From NCBI GenBank assembly GCA_043758005.1, contig JAYVOI010000086.1, forward strand, positions 1 through 13,371: a stretch of DNA of 13,371 nucleotides, read 5' to 3'. This document shows, piece by piece, positions 13,239-13,371 of this stretch. The notes beneath the pieces were generated by a model that did no database searches, was not told where the DNA came from, and worked only from the letters and a program-made list of their open reading frames with translations. Both the position numbers and the translations under genes were made by a program. How positions within the stretch are numbered: position 1 is the stretch's first letter; each line of letters begins with the position of its first letter. Source of the DNA: JAENVT01 sp043758005 (lineage in GTDB: Bacteria; Actinomycetota; Acidimicrobiia; Acidimicrobiales; Ilumatobacteraceae).

Positions 13239-13371
13239 ATGGCCGTGCTGATCGATGCCCCGATCTGGTGGTTCCGGGGACGTCGCTGGTCGCACCTGGT
13301 CAGCGATGTGAGCTACGAGGAGCTGCACGCCTTCGCCGAGCAGGCAGGGATCCCGCGCCGCGGATTCCACG
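13239..13371 (+). CDS. DUF4031 domain protein, N-terminal fragment
   Basis: The gene runs off the right edge; 44 codons are visible. The peptide includes VLIDAPIWWFRGRRWSHLVSD and SYEELHAFAEQAGIPRRGFH, the pattern of DUF4031, a short actinobacterial and proteobacterial domain of unknown function (VLID.P.W...GR..SHLVSD...EELHAFA). The ATG at 13239 gives the usual MAVLID start, but it is preceded directly by GGAG (13235-13238), which would be too close to serve it. A GTG at 13245 is spaced better from that GGAG, and a GTG at 13230 is a third option. It is divergent from the HD phosphohydrolase gene. Confidence 0.85.
   Translation, partial: MAVLIDAPIWWFRGRRWSHLVSDVSYEELHAFAEQAGIPRRGFH

Overview
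The window is GC-rich and gene-dense, with no gene-free stretch longer than about 100 bases. It looks like chromosomal DNA from an actinobacterium. The evidence is a Gram-positive type SOS box (CGAAC-N4-GTTCG) in front of dnaE2, families mainly seen in Actinobacteria (DUF3039, DUF4031), frequent GTG starts and many 1-4 base stop/start overlaps. The overall flavour fits Acidimicrobiia-like lineages, but that placement is inference. I found no tRNA, rRNA, CRISPR array, insertion sequence or phage gene.

Left part (1-4092): the N-terminus of a sigma-70 family (ECF-like) factor reads off the left edge on the minus strand. It is divergent from dnaE2, an error-prone DNA polymerase of the damage-inducible mutagenesis pathway, on the plus strand. 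A near-perfect LexA operator lies at 116-133. It overlaps a possible GTG start at 125, so the ATG at 149 is the better start. A 155-residue protein of unknown function follows on the plus strand and overlaps the next, convergent gene by 19 bases.

Right part (4074-13209): nine consecutive genes lie on the minus strand. In transcription order they are: HD-superfamily phosphohydrolase, DUF3039 protein, Nudix hydrolase, ASCH-like protein with a winged-helix tail, a tandemly duplicated uracil-DNA-glycosylase-like protein, a metal-dependent amidohydrolase, a cytoplasmic-looking S41 peptidase, a PfkB sugar/nucleoside kinase and a PEP mutase/isocitrate lyase family enzyme. Overlaps or short gaps group these into three likely units: HD-DUF3039-Nudix-ASCH (9 bp gap, GTGA overlap, TGATG overlap); UDG-like-amidohydrolase-S41 (33 bp gap, GTGA overlap); and PfkB-PEP mutase (ATGA overlap). 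Candidate control elements lie in the two gaps between units: an inverted repeat at 11180-11200 and a 12-bp direct repeat pair at 5851-5876. A DUF4031 gene starts divergently at about 13239 and runs off the right edge.

The most unusual part is the UDG-like/amidohydrolase/S41 trio. The UDG-like protein is two copies of the same roughly 190-240 residue unit. The first keeps glycosylase-like motifs and the second has lost them, which suggests a catalytic plus a structural or binding half. I know of no described system with this composition. A nucleic-acid-base or modified-nucleotide processing role is only a hypothesis.
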